From assembly GCA_021613375.1 (NCBI GenBank), contig CM038727.1, forward strand, positions 2,579,668-2,643,667: 64,000 nt of DNA, in the 5' to 3' direction. Position 1 is the stretch's first letter. Each line of letters begins with the position of its first letter. Position numbers and translations under genes: made by a program. The notes below the pieces were generated by a model. The model searched no databases. It was not told the origin of the DNA and was given only the letters and a program-made list of their open reading frames with translations. The DNA is from Megaleporinus macrocephalus (Eukaryota; Chordata; Actinopteri; Characiformes; Anostomidae). Shown piece after piece: positions 51,602 to 63,199 of the stretch.

Positions 51602-52790
51602 AGAATACACCTGTATGTAATCAAGTCTCTGTATAAATGCACATGCTCTGTGATTGTCTCAGAGTTCTGTTTAAAGCCCAGAGAGCATCATGAAGACCAA
51701 GGAACACATCAGGCAGGTCCGAGATACTCTTGTGGAGAAGTTTAAAGCCGGATTTGGATACAAAAAGATTTCCCAAGCTTTAAACATCTCAAGGAGCACT
51801 GTGCAAGCGATCATATTGAAATGGAAGGAGTATCAGACCACTGCAAATCTACCAAGACCCGGCCGTCCCTCTCAACTATCAGCTCAAACAAGGAGAAGAC
51901 TGATCAGAGACGCAGCCAGGAGGCCCATGATCACTCTGGATGAACTGCAGAGATCTACAGCTGAGGTGAGAGAATCTGTCCATAGGACAACAATCAGTCA
52001 TACACTCCACAAATCTGGTAGGAAGAAAGCCATTTCTCAAAGATATCCAGAAAAAGTCTCGTTTAAAGTTTGTCACAAGCCACCTGGGAGACCCACCAAA
52101 CATGTGGAAGAAGGTGCTCTGGTCAGATGAAACCAAAATCCAACTTTTTGGCCACAATGCAAAACACAGCTCATCACCCTGAACACACCATCCCCACTGT
52201 CAAACATGGTGGTGGCAGCATCATGGTTTGGGTCTGTTTTTCTTCAGCAGGAACGGGGAAGATGGGATTGATGGGAAGATGGATGGAGCCAAATACAGGA
52301 CCATTCTGGAAGAAAACCTGCTGGAGTCTGTAAAAGACCTGAGACTGGGACGGAGACTTATCTTCCAACAAGACAATGATCCAAAACATAAAGCTAAATC
52401 TACAATGGAGTGGTTCACAAATAAACGTATCTAGGAGTTAAAACGGCCAAGTCAAAGTCCAGACCTGAATCCAATCGAGAATCTGTGGAAAGATCTGAAA
52501 ACTGCTGTTCACAAACTTCATCCAACCTCACTGAGCTCCAGCTGTTTTGTAAGGAAGAATGGACAAAAATTTCAGTGTCTTGATGCAAAACTGATAGAGA
52601 CATACCCCGAACTACCTGCAGCTGTAATCACACCAAAAGGTGGCGCTACAAAGTATTAATGCCCCACTTTTCAGTTTTTTATTTCTAAAAAAAGTTTAAA
52701 ATATCCAATAAATTTCTTTCCACTTCACGATTGTGTCACACTTTTTGTTGATTCTTCACAAAAAATTACAATTTCATATCTATATGTTTA
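51602..52790 (+). mobile_element. Tc1-like transposase relic, 3' fragment, unit 3
   Basis: The transposase starts at 51690. It differs from units 1 and 2 at many scattered positions, for example ITLDELQRST rather than ITQNELQRST, and WFTNKRI rather than WFPDKRI. The same internal deletions and the truncated 3' end are present. Inactive. Confidence 0.9.
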
Positions 52791-53015
52791 TGTTATATAT
52801 ATATATAAACGAAAAGTAAATGACATCTGAACACCTGAATATTGGTCTGAATATATTAAAGGGGAAACTGCATTGTGAGGTAACGCTGATCATTTGGGTA
52901 AAAAGGTGTCTTGTGAATTTTAACTCACCCAGCGTTGATACCCAGGTAGCTGATACCACTGTGTGTCTAATCCTTTCTTCTGTTTTTATTTCCATCTCTT
53001 ACTTTATTTTTCCAG

Positions 53016-53104
53016 AACCACATGGAGATTCTATGGAACGTAAAACCCCTGAAATGAGACGACACCCTGACCCTGTATCTCAGCTCCCTGTTCCTTATTT
53101 TTAA
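53016..53104 (+). other. Possible terminal exon, unit 3
   Basis: As 17129-17217, but the stop is TAA and forms AATAAA with the next bases, a poly(A)-signal motif. Confidence 0.25.
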
Positions 53105-53432
53105 TAAACCAAACATGAAGCTACCCAGTTGTGTTGTTTTTTATGGTAAAAGGTGTGAATCTAGTGTTTGAATATGATTAACTCACATATTTCTGGTTGT
53201 TGTAATGTTTCTTGACTGTAAGATTACTCCTGCAACAGTTTTGCTCTCCTCTCCCTCTCACTGAGAAAACTGTACCTCCTAACTCCTTTTTCAGAGTGAT
53301 GGGAACTCCCCCATACAGCACAGCAAACCACGCTGGAGACTATATGCAAGGATAACATGTAGGAAAGGGCACACATTTATGTTTGAGTTTATTAAATATT
53401 CATTTAGTCGCGGCAGTAAATACTGTATATAC

Positions 53433-53509
<77 letters not shown>

Positions 53510-53758
53510 TATATATATATAGATATATATATAGATATATAAGAATGTATACAACTGTAATAAGGTAAACACCCTGAAACTACTTGTAATGTCCCTGTGT
53601 AAGAACATGGTTTATATAAACTGAGGGTCTAACAGAAGCCCTGGGGGGCAACAAGCAAAAAAACAGATTGGAAGTGTGTTGCTGAGCTGCTCTTTATTCA
53701 TTTTTCTTTGTCAGATGTCATTAGAACAGATGTACATAATCATATATATACATATTAT
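53105..53758. other. Gene-free stretch with AT microsatellite, unit 3
   Basis: Homologue of 17218-17840; (TA)n with GATA interruptions at about 53425-53540. Confidence 0.6.
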
Positions 53759-56204
53759 GGCAAGCCGCTTAGGAAATAATTATATATATACAATGACTGG
53801 AAACTGAATATATGGAATGAAACTTGAGAATATAGAATGAAATTTGAGAATATAGAATGAACGTCTGAATATATGGAATGAAAGTTGAGAATATAGAATG
53901 AAATTTGAGGATATAGAATGATCGTCTGAATATATGGAATGAAAGTTGAGAATATAGAATGAAATTTGAGAATATAGAATGAACGTCTGAATATATGGAA
54001 TGAAAGTTGAGAATATAGAATGAAATTTGAGGATATAGAATGATCGTCTGAATATATGGAATGAAAGTTGAGAATATAGAATGAAATTTGAGAATATAGA
54101 ATGAACGTCTGAATATATGGAATGAAAGTTGAGAATATAGAATGAAATTTGAGGATATAGAATGATCGTCTGAATATATGGAATGAAAGTTGAGAATATA
54201 GAATGAAATTTGAGAATATAGAATGAACGTCTGAATATATGGAATGAAAGTTGAGAATATAGAATGAAATTTGAGAATATAGAATGAGCGTCTGAATATA
54301 TGGAATGAAACTTGAGAATATAGAATGAATGTCTGAATATATGGAATGAAACTTGAGAATATGGAATGAAATTTTAGAATATAGAATGAACGTCTGAATA
54401 TATGGAATGAAAGTTGAGAATATAGAATGAAATTTGAGAATATAGAATGAAATTTGAGAATATAGAATGAACTTCTGAATATATGGAATGAAAGTTGAGA
54501 ATATAGAATGAAACCTGACGTCATCACGGCGCCTGCGCCAATTGTGTTTTCGATTATTCCTTACAAATGGAGTCAGTGCGTGACTATGAGTGAGCATGAA
54601 ATCTAGTAAATAAAGAGGAGATAATTAAAACCCTGGCGAATTCATGTACGAGCCAAAACAATATTGGGGACCGTATTCAATACCGTTCCACAGATGAAGA
54701 AATGTATTCTCTGTTTCGCCGTGGACTGCCGAACACAGTGAATACAGGCCAGGCCATTCCCGTTCGTCAGGCAAACGTACACACAGAAATAAACATGCCT
54801 TCCACCTCACAGGAGCACCCCACAACCATGCACCATATAGGTTTTAACATATGGTTTATTTATGGCACATGTGTATATGTGTTAGACTTAGTTTAGTTAT
54901 GTTTAAGAGGCTTTCTTATTTTTTAGTATCTGCACTGAAAGTGCGAGCTGCTACCGTAAAACTCAATTTAGACGCGCACTCGAACCTTTTGTGCAGACCG
55001 AGCTTTTTCCAAGTGCAGATGGCGTAACTGCGGTCTGTCATGGGCCCTTTCAGGTGAACGGGCGAAGGTTGTAGGTGTGGATGGTTGTGGGGTGCTCCTG
55101 TGAGGTGGAAGGCATGTTTCTTTCTGTGTGCACGTTTGCCTGGCGAACGGGAAATGCCTGGCTTGTCAGGTTCACTGTATTCGGCCGTCCAGGGTGAAAC
55201 AGTTAATAAATATCTTCATCTGTTGAACGACACTGAATACGGTCACCAGTATTATTTGGGCTCGTGAATGCATTCACCAGGGTGTTAATCTCCTCATTAT
55301 GTAGCTACTTCAAGCTCACTCATAGTTACGCTCTGCCTCCATCTGTACGGAATAATAACAGACATTGAAAACGCAATTGGCGCAAGCGACGTGATGACGT
55401 CAGGTTTCATTCCATATCCTCAAGTTTCATTCCATATTCTCAAGTTTCAATCCATATTCTCAAGTTTCAATCCATATTCTCAAGTTTCATTCTATATTTT
55501 CAGGTTTCATTCTATATTCTCAAGTTTCATTCCATATATTCAGACTTTCATTCCATATTCTCAAGTTTCAATCTATATTCTGAAGTTTCATTCCATATTC
55601 TCAAGTTTAAATCCATATCCTCAAGTTTCATTCCATATTCTCAAGTTTCATTCCATATTCTCAAGTTTCATTCCATATATTCAGACTTTCATTCCATATA
55701 TTCAGACTTTCATTCCATATTCTCAAGTTTCAATCTATATTCTCAAGTTTCATTCCATATATTCAGACTTTCATTCCATATATTCAGACTTTCATTCCAT
55801 ATATTCAGACTTTCATTCCATATTCTCAAGTTTGAATCTATATTCTCAAGTTTCATTCCATATATTCAGACTTTCAATCTATATTCTCAAGTTTCATTCC
55901 ATATATTCAGACTTTCATTCCATATTCTCAAGTTTCATTCCATGTATTCAGACTTTCATTCCATATATTCAGACTTTCAATCCATATTCCCAAGTTTCAT
56001 TCCATATATTCAGACTTTCATTCCATATATTCAGACTTTCAATCCATATTCTCAAGTTTCATTCCATATATTCATACTTTCAATCCATATTCTCAAGTTT
56101 CATTCCATATATTCATACTTTCAATCCATATTCTCAAGTTTCATTCCATATATTCAGAGTTTTCAGTCATTCTATATATATAATTATTTCCTAAATGGCT
56201 TGCC
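53759..56204. mobile_element. Foldback element, unit 3/4 boundary
   Basis: Largest copy, about 2.45 kb. Both subrepeat arrays have expanded; the left arm is about 200 bases longer than in the other two. The ends and the central single-copy part are unchanged. Confidence 0.8.
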
Positions 56205-56229
56205 ATAATATATATATATATATCATAAA

Positions 56230-56307
<78 letters not shown>
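56205..56307. repeat. (TA)n microsatellite
   Basis: Long AT tract directly after the foldback element. Confidence 0.9.
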
Positions 56308-56314
<7 letters not shown>

Positions 56315-56543
56315 CTATCAAAGCCACAAGTGAAGCTACACGATTCTTCTGAGTTTATATGGATGTTGATGGTAAAATGTGGAAGATCTGAAAATACTAG
56401 GTTTTCTTTGGGGACTATTTTAACCTCACAGCGTCCTGCATGTATCCCTCCACCATGAATGGAGTTTAAGACTGAGATCTTCTCTAAACTATCAGAAACA
56501 GCGTCTCAGAATCAGTGTATTTATAACATCTACTGTAATAACT

Positions 56544-56961
56544 TTCTGTGAGGAGCTTTTAGAGGTGGATGTCTGGTTCCATTCACCACCACTGTGAACA
56601 GATCTGACACCAAACCACTCTGAGCGAATCTCTTTACATCCTGATCATTAAAGAACAGGGTAGTAAAGTATACAGTGCTCCTATAGGGTCAGTGGAGCTG
56701 ATATAATGGACAGTGAGTGGAGATATAAGGAGGTGTACCTAATAAAGTGTCAGGTTGGTGTACATGGATGGATACTGATCCTGAACACATTGAACTGAAA
56801 CTGCTGGATGAAGGAATTCTATGGCTCCGTTAATGTTTCTCATAGAGTCTCTATGGATGGTGTTCTGTGAGGAGATGAGATGAAGCTACAGCAGGTTGTC
56901 CGTCTGATTCACATGAACTGCTCAAATCTGAGAAGTGAGGAGTAAACACAGCAGAGTCACT
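56544..56961. repeat. 418-bp insertion upstream of copy 4
   Basis: Same length and borders as 20365-20782. Confidence 0.65.
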
Positions 56962-57068
56962 ACGATTCACTACATGAAGCCCATTAACTGTAGCCTCACA
57001 TTCATTTACAAACAGAGACCTCCACAGAGTGTCCAACATTCCGCTGTGATGTCACTATAGAGGCCCTC

Positions 57069-57076
57069 TGACGTCA
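57069..57076. promoter_or_regulatory. CRE, copy 4
   Basis: TGACGTCA, 82 bases before the start codon of the one fully open copy. Confidence 0.6.
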
Positions 57077-57157
57077 TAAAGGTGAGATGTACGAAGTTCC
57101 GCGCGTCTCAGCGTCAGATCAGTCTGTGCGGAATCGTCGAAGGAGAGAGAAGCAAAA

Positions 57158-57410
57158 ATGAGTTGGAGAAAGTACTGGTGTTGTGGAGGAGGAGATAGAG
57201 AGAGCGAGAGAGACGAGGAGCACAGAAAGGAAGAAGGAGACCAAGCTAAGAAGAAAGAGAGAAGAAAGAGGAGGAGGAGAGTGAGAGAGAGGAGTTTCCA
57301 GAGGAAAGAGGAGGAGAGGGAGACTCCTCTAGAGGAGAAAGTGACTGTGCTGATGGAGGAAGCCGAGCCAGAGCCGGTGGACATCAGCACAGAGACTGAG
57401 CAGCTTCTGA
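57158..57410 (+). CDS. Exon 1 of copy 4: Cys-pair and charged N-terminus
   Basis: Encodes residues 1-84. It begins MSWRKYWCCGGGD, then a stretch of mixed Arg/Glu/Lys likely to form a charged helix or nuclear-localisation-like basic patch (KKKERRKRRRR), then an acidic end (EEAEPEPVDIS). The Cys pair near the N-terminus could be palmitoylated; this is conjecture. The purine-rich DNA here is where copies 2 and 3 lost two bases each. Confidence 0.85.
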
Positions 57411-60400
57411 GTGAGTAGATGAGTCGACATCACTATAATTAACAGTAGTTACTGAACAAGTCAGTGATTCTCAGTACATACTGAATAAATCAGAGTACAG
57501 CGCTGGATACACTTTACTTTAGTGTAGGGGTGGGACTTAACCAATTTTAAGCACTCTGGTGGTTGGCCAATCAGAACAAAGTGGTTGAACTGACAAATAA
57601 AAGCACACTGGGCTCAGTGGGAGGCGGGGCTTAAAGAAACAGGAGCTCTAACAGAGTGTGAGGGTTAAGTTTAGGGTTAATGTTAATGTTAGGTAGTGTT
57701 AAGTTTATTCATTAATATTATTTATTGTTTAATAAAAACAGTTATTGAACTGAATATAAACTCTAATCTGTCTAAATGATTCAATTCTAAATTAAATAGG
57801 CGTCAATATCGAGACTCCTGAGCTGCTCGAGTCTAAAGATGCTGGACCACCCTCCAGCACCCCTCTGGGTGAGTAGGAGAAACTGTTATCATGATGAACA
57901 TCATTGTATCTCTACATTAACAGAACAAATGCTGATATTATTCATTCTGATATGAATATTAAAGCAGGAGAACAGAGAGCTCCTGAAACCAGTGAGCTCC
58001 TGGACATCCTGCTGGGGTATGTTGCTGGAGGAGAAGTGGTCCACCAGCATCTGGGTAAGTAGAAGAATCAAACGTTGGATATTGTAATTATGACCCAGCT
58101 GGACAGATGTTGATATGTTAATGTTAATGTTAATGTTAATGTTAATGTTAATGTTAATTTTAATGTTAATGTTAGGCATGGTTGAGTTTAGGGTTAATGT
58201 TAATGTTAGGTAGGGTTAAGTTAATGTCATTGTTAATGTTAATGTTGATGTTAATGTTAGGTAGAGTTAAGTGTAGGGTGAATGTTAATGTTAGGTAGGG
58301 TTACGTTTAGGGTTAATGTTAATGTTAGGTAGAATTGAGTTTAGGGTTAATGTTAATGTTAGGTAGGGTTAAGTGTACGGTTAATGTTAATGTTAGGTAG
58401 GGTTAAGTTTAGGGTTAAGGTTAATGTTAGGTAGGGTTAAGTGTAGGTTGAATGTTAATGTTAGGTAGGGTTACGTTTAGGGTTAATGTTAATGTTAGGT
58501 AGAATTGAGTTTAGGGTTAATGTTAATGTTAGGTAGGGTTAAGTGTAGGGTTAATGTTAATGTTAGATAGTGTTAAGTGTAGGGTTAATGTTAATGTTAG
58601 GTAGGGTTAAGTGTAGGGTGAAGGTTACTCTGTGTTAGTTGTGGTGTATTTATTTTATTTATTAATATTATTTAATGTTTAATAAAAACAGGAATTGAAC
58701 TGAATATAAACTCTAATCTGTCTAAACGATTCAATTCTAAATTAAATAGGCGTCAATACCGAGACTCCTGAGCTGCTGGAGTCAGAAGATGCTGGACCAC
58801 CCTCCAGCACCCCTCTGGGTGAGTAGGAGAAACTGTTATCATGATGAACATCATTGTATCTCTACATTAACAGAACAAATGCTGATATTATTCATTCTGA
58901 TATTAATATTAAAGCAGGAGAACAGAGAGCTCCTGAAACCAGTGAGCTCCTGGACATCCTGCAGAGGGACGTTGCTGGAGGAGAAGTGGTGCACCAGCAT
59001 CTGGGTAAGTAGAAGAATCAAACGTTGGATATTGTGATAATGACCCAGCTGGACAGATGTTAATATTTATTGATGTTCAAACAGATTCCCAGACCGTCGA
59101 GCACACTGAGGAGGAGACCAGAGAAGAAACGCTGCTGGAGGAACCTCCAACCTCCAGCACATCTCTGGGTGAGCAGAACAAACTATTAGCATCATGTAAA
59201 CTCTGAACTGTACAGCATTGGAGAACATTACCAGAATAAACCGGCTGCTGTTGGTCCACACCAGCACTGATTTAATAAACAAACAAGTTAATGAAGACCA
59301 CCTGAACTCCACCGGCACTAATAAAGATTTGATGATGTCATCATTTTCTGACTTGACAAGGACCATCAGAACTGACCATAACTTTACTGAACATCTGCTG
59401 ATCTTCTTAGAATCTGACTCAGGAGCTCCGGTCGTGGATGAGGTTGAGGACACTGGGGTAGAGATCCCTAAGACCCCGGTGTCCTCCCAGATAGACTCCA
59501 CTGTCCAGTCCTTCGGTAAGTAACGGAAATGACCTGTGAAAATAAATCATGTATGAAAATAACACAGCTGGACGACTGACAGTGTTTATTAATGTGAAAG
59601 ACGACGACAGGATGATGACCATTGTGAGGGTGGTCTCTGCAGCAGAGGCGTTCAGATACCTCCAGGAGAACTTGGAGGTATCTGAACTGGACAACCTCGA
59701 GTTCCCTCCGGGTGAGTAAAAGAAGGACTCACTACAAAAAGTACATTCAGGCAAAAGCAGAAACATGAATATCTTAATATCTCTCAACATCTCACTCTCA
59801 CTGAATATCTTCTACATACATCAGCAAACAACACCATCGCCCGAATCGAGGCCGCCTGCGAGGTTGTCTACGTCCTGCTGCAGAGACTCGCAGCCTCACC
59901 GGACCAGCACCTGAGTGAGTAAAGCACAGAAACACTAAATATTAAAGATGATACTAAAGACTTCACAGCCAACATGTCCATGTGGGGCCCGTATGGTTCT
60001 TATCTGGCCTGTATGGGTTTCACGTGAGCTTGTAGGGGCTTCATGATTGGTGATACATGGAGCCCCGCTGGGTTATAACTTTTTGCCCCATTTGGATTAC
60101 AGTTGTAACCCCACTAAGGCTACTCTCAAGGGCCCACAATTATGGGACTGTTCACATAGTTGATTGTTCACTTGGGCCCTTCTTGCAGTCCAGATCAGCT
60201 CGAGTTATTGGTCCACATTGACAAACACACACAGGGCCCAAATGAAGGCAATGAACAAATCTCTGTGGGCCCCAACCAGATTGCCCCAAGGGGACCCAAT
60301 CAGCGGCCCATCTTTCACTCATGTGTGGTCCACAAGGACATGTTGGCTGGGTCAGTAGATCTTAAAGAAGAAATATCAGATCTGCTGATACTCAGAGCTT

Positions 60401-62727
60401 CAGTATCAGGATCAGCATCTTCACCAGGTTGTGTGATGATGTAGCTGCTGAACATTTGTTTCTATTAAATCAGTTACAAAGGTGCTGAGAACGATGGCAA
60501 CAACTCCGGAGTTTGCGGATCTAGGATTGCTGGTCATAAAATATCTGGACCGCATCCGAGGCCCCATCCGTACAGCTCTGGGTGAGTAACGGAACACAGA
60601 ACCATTTCTGGACACCAGGGCAGCAGAATAGAGTAGGCTGGCGTTGGTCCATTCCAGCAGATAGAAATATATCAGTTGATGATGACCACTCAAACTCAGT
60701 CAGGCACCATTTGTTAATGTGACTTGATGATCAGAACCCACCATAATATGACTGAACATCTGCTGATCCTTTCAGAACCAGGAACTGAGCTACAGGTGGG
60801 GGTGGATGCAGAGATGGAGGCTCTGCAAACCATCTTCTGCCCTCACCTGGACTCGCTGTACTCACAGCTTGGTAAGTACCGGAGATGGTCAGTGCAAATA
60901 TATGAAGAGTGAAAACGATGCAGCTGGAAAACTGACAGTGTGTATTAATGTGAATCCAGTGGATGAGATGCTGACAGGGCTGTTGGTCCAGCTGGCTGCC
61001 AACGCCCTGATCTTCCTCCGTAGGGTGAACGGAGAACCTCCAGGTGAGTCATCATAGTAACATTCAGGTAAAAGTAGGAATCATGTTTAACGTTAACATG
61101 AACCTGTATCCATTCATTCTTTCTCAATGAACTAGTGAACAACATCGACTCCAAGGCGGCCATCGTCACCAAGGCCTTGGATGCCATCCTGGAGGAACTG
61201 GTCACCGGGAAGGATCAGCATCTCAGTGAGTAAAGCAAATGAGCACCAGAAACTAAAGATGGAGCCCATGTGGTAACAGCTGGTGGTCTCAGACTGATAT
61301 GAGCAGAAAGAGCTGATCATCTTTAGATCTTAAGAAGTAGTAACATCAGATCAGCTGATACTCAAGTCTTCAATATCAGGATCACCATCTTTACTAGGTT
61401 CTGTGATGAAGACCCAGCTGAACAACTGCTAATATTTATTTCTATTGAATCAGTCCACGACTTCCTTACTTTGATGTCCGCGGCTCCTGACTACAAGGAC
61501 ATTGTAGAGGTGCTGGCGCCCCTGCTGGACGCCGCTAGGGTTTATTACTGCGGACGTCTGGGTGAGTAGAGAACCTAGTAGCTTGATGATGATCATAATA
61601 ACTGAGAATGTGTAAAGAACTGCTAATGTTTCATCAGGATTTATTAGTTAGTTATTAATCTTCATCTGAACTCATACTAATTCTGCTCGGGCTCGTTTTA
61701 CGAGGTGACTCTGAGTCCAGTTTGTATGCGAGCAACACAAACACCAGAGTCAGGTCCAACCACAGTGATGGATCTGGACAGCTGTTGATGTTTCTTCATG
61801 TTACAGCACGACAGCAGACCGAAGAGGTGGAGGCTCTGGCTGAGTCCACCACGGACAATTTGAAGAGGACGGCACAGAAAATTCAGCCGCCTCAGCCTCA
61901 GCCACCTCAGCAGCCACGGTCACGCCACCCACCTCAGCAGCCTCGGTCACGTCAGCCACCTCAGCAGCCTCGGTCACGTCAGCCACATCAGCAGCCTTGG
62001 ATGCGTCACCCACCTCAACAGCCTTGGCCGCGTGACCCACCTCAGCAGCCTCGGCTGCGTCACCCACCTCAGCAGCCTCGGCTGCGTCACCCACCTCACC
62101 CACCTCAAACAACTCAGCTGCCTCAGTCAACTCAACCGCCTCAGCTGCGTAAGCCACCTCAGCAGCCTCAGTCACGTCACCCACCTCAGCTGCCTCAGTC
62201 ATCTCGGGGTGAGTAAAGAAAACAGATCTCAGATTCTGTTAACATGAACATACACTCTTACAAATAAAGGTACTTACTCAGATCTTGGGTTGGATACACG
62301 TCTCTAGAGATAAACTTTCTCTGGTAGTGAAGCTTCTGCAAGGTTCTTCATGCTCACACATCTGTTTTACATAGAAACATCCATTAGAACGTTCTTCAGA
62401 AGACCAAAAGTTCTTCTTCTACAGTAATGACACACTGATACTAACATGAGTGTAACTTCATTTGTAGTTCACAGAGAGTGTCCCGGGGTGAAGCCTCCTC
62501 CTCGTCCTCGAACCGAAACCCAATATGGACCAAGAAATCAGTGGCCGCGTCACCAAGGACCTACTCGTCCTGGAGTGCTGCAGCGCCAGTGGGAGGAGGA
62601 GGCCACTGAGAGGAGCCATGGCCCTGGACACCAGTACAGACAGGAGGCCAGAGGGAGACGTGGTGGAGGTCGAGGACGAGGCCGAAAAAGACAGGACTGG
62701 TGGCAGCACGATGACAGATGTCTATGA
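57158..62727 (+). CDS. Copy 4: intact 16-exon gene, 713-residue protein, family unrecognised
   Basis: Exons: 57158-57410, 57800-57868, 57968-58054, 58750-58818, 58918-59004, 59085-59168, 59411-59515, 59583-59711, 59825-59914, 60474-60581, 60776-60871, 60939-61043, 61136-61225, 61454-61561, 61807-62208, 62468-62727. Coding length is 2142 bases. Every intron is phase 1 with AG acceptors and GTGAGT, GTAAGT or close donors. Layout: residues 1-84 basic/charged N-terminus with a Cys pair at 8-9; 85-216 acidic Pro/Ser modules; 217-360 and 361-493 two related helical blocks; 494-627 Pro/Gln/Arg repeat; 628-713 Arg/Gly-rich tail. There is no signal peptide or membrane segment. The ATG was chosen because it is the first in the shared leader, has a good context, and opens an 84-codon exon. 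The function is unknown; the basic ends would suit an intracellular, perhaps nucleic-acid-associated, protein (inference). Gene structure is confident, function is not. Confidence 0.85.
57800..59168 (+). CDS. Exons 2-6 of copy 4: duplicated acidic exon pair plus linker
   Basis: Exons 2 and 4 (69 bases each) encode near-identical ELLESEDAGPPSSTPLG-type modules. Exons 3 and 5 (87 bases each) encode near-identical EQRAPETSELLDIL modules ending GGEVVHQHLG. The pair was duplicated with its upstream intron. Exon 6 (EEETREETLLEEPPTSSTSL) looks like a diverged relative of exon 2. All are phase 1-1, so a pair can be added or lost without breaking the frame. Confidence 0.8.
58114..58628. repeat. Intronic G-rich minisatellite, copy 4
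   Basis: About 515 bases between exons 3 and 4, with the same higher-order pattern as in copy 3. Confidence 0.85.
59411..60581 (+). CDS. Exons 7-10 of copy 4: first four-exon block
   Basis: Residues about 217-360. Exon 7 is acidic (VVDEVEDTGVEI). Exon 8 carries FINVKDDDRMMTIV and ends FPPG. Exon 9 is NNTIARIEAACEVVYVLLQR, ending DQHLS. Exon 10 has ITKVL, TTPEFADLG and YLDRIRG. Exons 8-10 look alpha-helical with regular hydrophobic spacing. Each exon aligns with the corresponding exon of the next block. Confidence 0.8.
59970..60350. repeat. GGGCCC-rich insert in intron 9, copy 4
   Basis: Homologue of 4118-4500, with the same borders. Confidence 0.6.
60776..61561 (+). CDS. Exons 11-14 of copy 4: second four-exon block
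   Basis: Residues about 361-493. Exon 11 (GVDAEMEALQTIF, ending SQLG), exon 12 (CINVNPVDEMLTGLL, ending EPPG), exon 13 (NNIDSKAAIVTKALDAILEE, ending DQHLS) and exon 14 (FLTLMSAAPDYKDIV, LLDAAR) match exons 7-10 in order, phase and key residues. The introns also match. Confidence 0.8.
61807..62208 (+). CDS. Exon 15 of copy 4: Pro/Gln/Arg VNTR exon
   Basis: Residues about 494-627. The first ~25 residues (EVEALAESTTDNLKRT) resemble the middle of exon 11. The rest is a run of mostly 9-residue units such as HPPQQPRLR, coded by 27-base units. Length is 402 bases here, 321 in copy 2 and 287 in copy 1 (one base lost). The repeat is probably disordered. Antisense open frames rich in Ala/Glu are by-products of the repeat. 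Confidence 0.8.
62468..62727 (+). CDS. Exon 16 of copy 4: Arg/Gly-rich C-terminus
   Basis: Residues about 628-713, beginning VHRECPGVKPPPRPR. It contains QWPRHQGPTRPGV, then the basic run RGRRGGGRGRGRKRQ, and ends DWWQHDDRCL before TGA. RG/RGG-like stretches are often RNA-binding or methylated in other proteins; here that is only a suggestion. Confidence 0.8.
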
Positions 62728-62742
62728 AGATCAACTATGTCA

Positions 62743-63136
62743 TCTTAAAATCAACCCCAAACTTCTTCAATCAACCCCAACCTCCTAAAATCAAACCCTA
62801 CCTTCTTCAATCAACCCCAACCTCCTAAAATCAACTCCAACCTCCTAAAATCAAACCCTACCTTCTTCAATCAACCCCAACCTCCTAAAATCAACTCCAA
62901 CCTCCTAAAATCAACTCTAACCTTATTCAATCAGCCCCAACCTTCTAAAATCAACTCCAACCTCCTAAAATCAACTCTAACCTTCTTTAATCAACTCCAA
63001 CCTTCTAAAATCAACCCCAACCTCCCTCTAATCTAATCAACTCCAACATCTCACAATCAACCCCAACCTCCTTTAATCAACCCCAACCTCCTTCCTTCAA
63101 TCAACCCCACCTATGACAATCAAACCCAACATCCAG
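62743..63136. repeat. 3' minisatellite behind copy 4 stop
   Basis: CCCCAACCTCCTAAAATCAA-type units starting about 16 bases after the stop codon and ending in an A-rich tract. Confidence 0.85.
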
Positions 63137-63199
63137 CAAAAATAAAAAAAATAAAAAAAACATTCAAATATGCTACAACTTTTTTTTTTTTTGGTGTAA

